DNA of 7,952 nucleotides from SURF-21 sp964592775 (GTDB taxonomy: Bacteria > Actinomycetota > Geothermincolia > Geothermincolales > RBG-13-55-18): assembly GCA_964592775.1 (NCBI GenBank), contig CAZQFX010000131.1, forward strand, positions 1 to 7,952. Direction: 5' to 3'. Shown here one piece after another: positions 6,975 through 7,952 of the stretch (the first letter of the stretch is position 1; the number at the start of each line of letters is the position of its first letter). The position numbers and the translations under genes are program-made. The notes under the pieces were generated by a model, which saw only the letters and a list, made by a program, of their open reading frames with translations, was not told where the DNA came from and searched no databases.

Positions 6975-7030
6975 ATATATTCAAGGTAGAATTAAATAGA
7001 GTAATCAAACATTAAGAATTAGATTAACCA
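6975..7030 (+). promoter_or_regulatory. AT-rich promoter zone of the surface-protein gene
   Basis: This is the only distinctly AT-rich stretch in the window. TTCAAG at 6980-6985 and TAATCA at 7002-7007, sixteen bases apart, are a possible but poor pair of sigma-70 boxes; other pairings are equally likely. A start near 7015 would place the whole leader element at the 5' end of the message. Confidence 0.3.
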
Positions 7031-7034
7031 AAGA

Positions 7035-7160
7035 GGAAGCGATGAAGAACGTTTGGTAAAGTGGTCACTTAAGACGTTTGCAGCGAATAGTGAAACCGGC
7101 CTCTTTCATATACGAGAGGCCGGTTTATTGATGCACAGAACAAAGGAGGTGCGAAAAATG
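7035..7160 (+). promoter_or_regulatory. Leader element, copy 1, upstream of the secreted surface protein
   Basis: GGAAGC (7035-7040), GGTCAC (7063-7068) and GTGAAACCGGCC (7090-7101) recur in the leader of the minus-strand locus at 3384-3530. GGTCAC can pair with GTGAAACC (7090-7097) if two As bulge, and both parts are unchanged between copies. The 3' part of the block is also the left arm of the hairpin at 7093-7126, so the two structures compete. A near-ideal GGAGG (7145-7149) follows, eight bases before the ATG. I could not match it to a known riboswitch class. Confidence 0.5.
7093..7126 (+). terminator. Perfect 12-pair hairpin in the leader, possible attenuator
   Basis: AAACCGGCCTCT (7093-7104) pairs perfectly with AGAGGCCGGTTT (7115-7126) around a ten-base loop, and TTTATT follows from 7124. 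It looks like an intrinsic terminator with an A-rich left and U-rich right edge, yet lies only 18 bases before the Shine-Dalgarno of the next gene. It may end stray upstream transcription, or work as an attenuator. Confidence 0.55.
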
Positions 7161-7940
7161 AACGAGAAGATAAGAACCATAGTGAGCATGATACTCGTAG
7201 TAGCCATTGCACTGCTGCTGGCTTTCCCCTTCGTCCCGGCTGTCGCCTCTGACGCGGGAGCCTCCGGCAAGAAGGCTCCGGCATCCGGGGCGGTTGCCGC
7301 CACGGAGGAGGCAAGGGACTCAGAGACGGCGGAGTCAAAGGCTCCGGAGGCGGCCTCGCCCCCGGCGGAGTTCGAGGCGGCGACCAAACCGCCGGTCGAG
7401 GAGGAGACGTGGGAGGTCACGAGCCTGGACATCTCCAAGGATGTCGACGTGGTGACAGCCCCGGGATACGAGATAAGTCTCGAGAAGACGGCATCAGATA
7501 CTCATATAGAGATGATGGTAGGTGAAACGAAGGAAATCACCTTCACCATCAACGTGGTAGCCCAGCTCGCGGACTCCTATTACATCGCCGGTAACATCTT
7601 CGTAGAGAACACGGGAGAATGGCCGGCGGACGTGATAGCAGTATCGGATACCATCTGGTACAAGGCGGGAGGTCAGACTTGGCTCGCGGCCGCCTCGAGC
7701 ATCACCACCACCGTCCCGCTGGGAGACGACGCCATCCCCACGGGCGGGCCGCATACCTACTCGTACTCAGGGTCCTTTACCTTGCCGGTACCGCTGGCCA
7801 GCGTGACCTCCATGAGCAACCTCATCGAGATCACCATCAGCAATAAGCCCGACCCGCCGAAGCCCGGCATGCAGAACTGGACCTTCCATTACCGCCAGGC
7901 TCACATTCCGCGCATCTCCGGGGGGTTTTCTCCGAATTAA
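7158..7940 (+). CDS. Secreted surface-type protein with acidic linker and beta-sandwich-like domain
   Basis: The 260-residue product starts at the ATG eight bases after a strong GGAGG. It has a clear signal peptide: a short basic end (MNEKIR), a hydrophobic core at about 8-23, and a probable cut after PAVA at residue 30. Residues 31-85 are an Ala/Glu/Pro/Lys-rich, low-complexity linker typical of wall-spanning regions. Residues 100-245 look like a beta-strand-rich Ig-like domain (SLEKTASDT, ITFTINVVAQLADSYY, VENTGEWP), loosely like the DUF11 or other conserved-repeat domains of bacterial surface proteins. The reading ends NWTFHYRQAHIPRISGGFSPN, with no LPxTG motif, membrane anchor or other attachment signal before TAA at 7938-7940. 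A run of six Gs and four Ts lies at 7920-7929; both alternative frames after it stay open to the window end. The gene may therefore be longer, with a sequencing error or real frameshift. Function unknown; adhesion or matrix roles are guesses. Confidence 0.75.
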   Translation: MNEKIRTIVSMILVVAIALLLAFPFVPAVASDAGASGKKAPASGAVAATEEARDSETAESKAPEAASPPAEFEAATKPPVEEETWEVTSLDISKDVDVVTAPGYEISLEKTASDTHIEMMVGETKEITFTINVVAQLADSYYIAGNIFVENTGEWPADVIAVSDTIWYKAGGQTWLAAASSITTTVPLGDDAIPTGGPHTYSYSGSFTLPVPLASVTSMSNLIEITISNKPDPPKPGMQNWTFHYRQAHIPRISGGFSPN

Positions 7941-7952
7941 GTTACCAGCTCA

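Larger units (their letters stand above)
6830..7157. other. Intergenic region with AT-rich stretch, palindrome and surface-gene leader
   Basis: No gene is called here. From left to right it holds an 8-base palindrome CAGGCCTG near 6844-6851, an imperfect palindrome at 6913-6928, an AT-rich stretch at about 6970-7030 that contrasts sharply with the GC-rich surroundings, and the leader element at 7035-7160. An in-frame upstream extension of the surface protein to 7053 is open but would run through the hairpin and lacks a ribosome site, so it is not coding in my reading. Confidence 0.55.

Noticed and set aside
7040..7126. Class I cyclic-di-GMP riboswitch in the surface-gene leaders
   Set aside because: GACG followed shortly by AGC recalls part of that aptamer, but the GGGCAAACC segment and the 3' tetraloop-receptor part are missing in both copies.
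7060..7126. Cobalamin riboswitch, because of the GGTGAAACCGG string in the minus-strand copy
   Set aside because: The string alone is too short. The expected order of conserved blocks is absent and the plus-strand copy has AGTGAAACC.
7053..7157. An N-terminal extension of the secreted protein starting at 7053
   Set aside because: It would translate through the 12-pair hairpin and the Shine-Dalgarno, and would bury the signal peptide 35 residues inside. The ATG at 7158 has an excellent ribosome site and a normal signal peptide.
1..7952. CRISPR array, tRNA, rRNA or insertion sequence
   Set aside because: I saw no regularly spaced direct repeats, tRNA-like cloverleaf with a CCA or GTTCGA-type T-loop, rRNA segments, transposase domains or terminal inverted repeats with target duplications.

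Overview
The window is GC-rich (AT-rich only around 6970-7030), and its real genes favour G or C at third codon positions. They use ordinary Shine-Dalgarno sites with ATG or TTG starts. Tandem acyl-CoA dehydrogenases, a large multidomain sensor kinase and an LPxTG-type sorting signal together suggest a high-GC Gram-positive, most likely a member of Actinomycetota, perhaps an environmental lineage known from metagenomes. The run of Ns and the loose ends at both edges fit a draft or metagenome-derived scaffold. The lineage is inferred, not demonstrated.

Layout. Positions 1-190 hold the possible basic tail of an upstream plus-strand gene and a hairpin plus T-run terminator. Positions 247-2936 hold two paralogous acyl-CoA dehydrogenase genes in one apparent operon; the first is interrupted by a 49-N assembly gap whose length is wrong for the reading frame. 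A very strong GC hairpin at 3012-3033 sits where this operon converges with a small minus-strand ORF (3052-3309). That ORF carries an LPTTG cell-wall sorting signal but no signal peptide, and looks like the 3' remnant of a surface-protein gene. Positions 3310-3939 contain no convincing gene. They hold the leader of that surface gene on the minus strand and a structured upstream region of the next gene on the plus strand. Positions 3940-6495 encode an 851-residue membrane histidine kinase (CHASE4, HAMP, PAS, GAF, HisKA and HATPase domains) with no response regulator in view. A 78-residue two-helix membrane protein follows. Positions 6830-7157 are an intergenic region with an AT-rich stretch and a second copy of the leader. 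The window ends with a secreted, acidic surface-type protein (7158-7940) that may be frameshifted close to its stop.

How the parts fit. The dehydrogenase pair probably performs alpha,beta-dehydrogenation of acyl-CoA thioesters whose identity is unknown, as two homomers or one mixed oligomer. The kinase senses an extracytoplasmic signal. The two surface-protein loci lie on opposite strands about 3.6 kb apart. They share a leader block that is 30 of 41 bases identical without gaps, followed in each case by a hairpin with a short T-run and then by a similar Shine-Dalgarno region. This repeated leader is the most interesting unexplained element: a candidate cis-regulatory RNA, or a duplicated promoter-leader cassette, for cell-surface genes.
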